Shown piece by piece: positions 5,150 through 6,106 of a stretch of 6,106 bases of DNA. The notes beneath the pieces are model-generated. The model was not told where the DNA came from. It ran no database searches and worked only from the letters and a program-made list of their open reading frames with translations. The first letter of the stretch is position 1, and each line of letters starts with the position of its first letter. This DNA comes from Candidatus Nesterenkonia stercoripullorum (GTDB lineage: Bacteria > Actinomycetota > Actinomycetes > Actinomycetales > Micrococcaceae): NCBI GenBank assembly GCA_019114115.1, contig DXGD01000208.1, positions 1 to 6,106 on the forward strand. The letters are read 5' to 3'. A program made the translations under genes and the position numbers.

Positions 5150-6106
5150 TGAGTTTCAGCCCTGCACCCCGTCGCCCTGACGTATCGCCCCTGGCCGAAG
5201 GACTTCTCAGCAGGAGTTTCCAGCCTGGACTTTCGCCTGATGGGAAGACCGCCGACGCCGCGACTGCCGCATTCAGCCGTGCCGTTGAACATGGCTTCTA
5301 CGAGTCCTGGGGGACTGCCGAGCAGGTTGCTCGTTCGACTCGCGCATTCATAGAGGATGAGCTGCTCCAGACCGGGGTCTATCGGGACCCGTCCAGCGAG
5401 GCGGCCGAACGTGGCGACTCAGCTCTGCCGGCCAGTGTCACCGACGCTGAATTCGGAACGGATCGTCCCGTCGGAACGTTCGTCGATTTCGACAAGACGC
5501 TCACCACGGGCGGCCCTCTGGGTCCTGTGCCGGCGCGCATGATCAGCGGCGTCACCGTGAACCCCGGGTACCGACGACGCGGCATCCTCAAGCACATGAT
5601 GACCGACGCCCTGGCCCGCAGCGTCGACGACGGCATCCCGCTGGCCGCGCTGACCGTTTCGGAGGGCTCGATCTACGGCCGGTTCGGCTTCGGAGCAGCC
5701 ACGCGAACGGAATCCATCCGGGTGCACACCGGGCACGGCCCGGAAAAATACATGCCACGGCACCCCGCCTCCGGCAGGGTCCGCGAGGTGGACCCGACGA
5801 AGCTCGGCCCGGTCCTCGACGACGTCTTCGCCCGGTTCCATGCCGCGACGCCAGGGTCGCTGGGGCGCCCGGCAGCGTACCGGTACATGTCCACGGGGCA
5901 GTGGAGCCCGCGTGATATCGCGTCCTGGGACCGTGACCTACGGGCGGCCGTGCACGTCACCGAGGACGGTCGCGTAGGCGGCTACGTCGTCTTTGCGGCG
6001 GAGGGCAGCGCCGAGGGGCGTACTGTGCGGGTACGGGATCTGATCGCCGTGGACGCCTTGAGCACATCCGAGCTCTGGCGCTACCTCAGCGCACTCGACC
6101 TCGTCG
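5149..6106 (+). CDS. Eis-like GNAT N-acetyltransferase, 3' end outside window
   Basis: The first 319 residues of a cytoplasmic acetyl-CoA-dependent acetyltransferase. Residues 130-147 hold the acetyl-CoA pyrophosphate loop (GVTVNPGYRRRG, with R142-R143-R144-G145), followed by LAALTVSEGSIYGRFGFG (165-182). IYGRFG is diagnostic of the Eis family, and Y176 corresponds to Tyr126 of M. tuberculosis Eis, the proposed general acid. A second GNAT-like domain follows (about 210-319; GGYVVFAAE at 277-285, VRDLIAVDALSTSELWRYL at 295-313). By comparison with Eis (about 400 residues) roughly 130-140 residues are missing, covering the sterol-carrier-like domain and the C-terminal carboxylate. The catalytic Tyr lies about 50 residues later than in Eis, so the N-terminal domain is longer. 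An in-frame TAG at 5137-5139 rules out a start further upstream. Eis enzymes acetylate aminoglycosides, polyamines or protein lysines; the substrate here is unknown. It follows polA by 45 bp but has its own promoter. Confidence 0.88.
   Translation, partial: MSFSPAPRRPDVSPLAEGLLSRSFQPGLSPDGKTADAATAAFSRAVEHGFYESWGTAEQVARSTRAFIEDELLQTGVYRDPSSEAAERGDSALPASVTDAEFGTDRPVGTFVDFDKTLTTGGPLGPVPARMISGVTVNPGYRRRGILKHMMTDALARSVDDGIPLAALTVSEGSIYGRFGFGAATRTESIRVHTGHGPEKYMPRHPASGRVREVDPTKLGPVLDDVFARFHAATPGSLGRPAAYRYMSTGQWSPRDIASWDRDLRAAVHVTEDGRVGGYVVFAAEGSAEGRTVRVRDLIAVDALSTSELWRYLSALDLV

Noticed and set aside
5419..5841. A 140-codon minus-strand frame antisense to the acetyltransferase.
   Set aside because: It covers the conserved acetyl-CoA loop and IYGRFG region of the plus-strand gene and has no domain of its own.

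Overview
The window looks like a chromosomal housekeeping stretch from a high-GC Gram-positive bacterium (Actinomycetota, most likely order Micrococcales and perhaps family Micrococcaceae; the family is an inference). Signs are the GC-rich third codon positions, a tRNA without an encoded CCA, an actinobacterial-type DNA polymerase I (dead proofreading domain, tyrosine in the O helix), an Eis-type acetyltransferase, and two genes that appear to be leaderless, with TANNNT boxes directly before GTG starts. I see no transposase, integrase, phage gene or CRISPR array.

Layout. 1-160: a good sigma70-type promoter (TTGGAC, 18 bp, TACAGT), then a roughly 105-base leader made largely of a degenerate 13-bp tandem repeat. 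162-232: tRNA-Gly(UCC), followed by a long hairpin terminator (266-306). 307-376: a second small GC-rich repeat/hairpin and the Shine-Dalgarno of the next gene. 377-1606 (+): an orphan GT-B glycosyltransferase with a low-complexity interdomain linker and a diverged E-x7-E motif. 1607-1668: a short convergent gap with a 15-bp tandem duplication and a possible bidirectional terminator. 1669-2214 (-): a hotdog acyl-CoA thioesterase of the YdiI/MenI/PaaI type. 2215-2232: an 18-bp divergent gap holding the polA -10 box, next to a perfect 8-bp-arm dyad that covers the thioesterase start. 2233-5103 (+): polA. 5104-5148: a short hairpin and a second leaderless promoter. 5149-6106 (+): an Eis-like GNAT acetyltransferase, cut by the window edge.

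The genes do not form one pathway. tRNA-Gly and polA are core functions; the thioesterase may serve menaquinone synthesis or general acyl-CoA turnover; the glycosyltransferase and acetyltransferase are accessory enzymes without cluster partners here. I do not find a clear new multi-gene system. The observations most worth following are in the control DNA: (1) nearly identical leaderless promoter/start modules on polA and the acetyltransferase gene, (2) a 25-bp dyad between polA and the thioesterase, and (3) the 13-bp periodic repeat in the tRNA-Gly leader. The glycosyltransferase lacking both usual E-x7-E glutamates is the main protein-level oddity.
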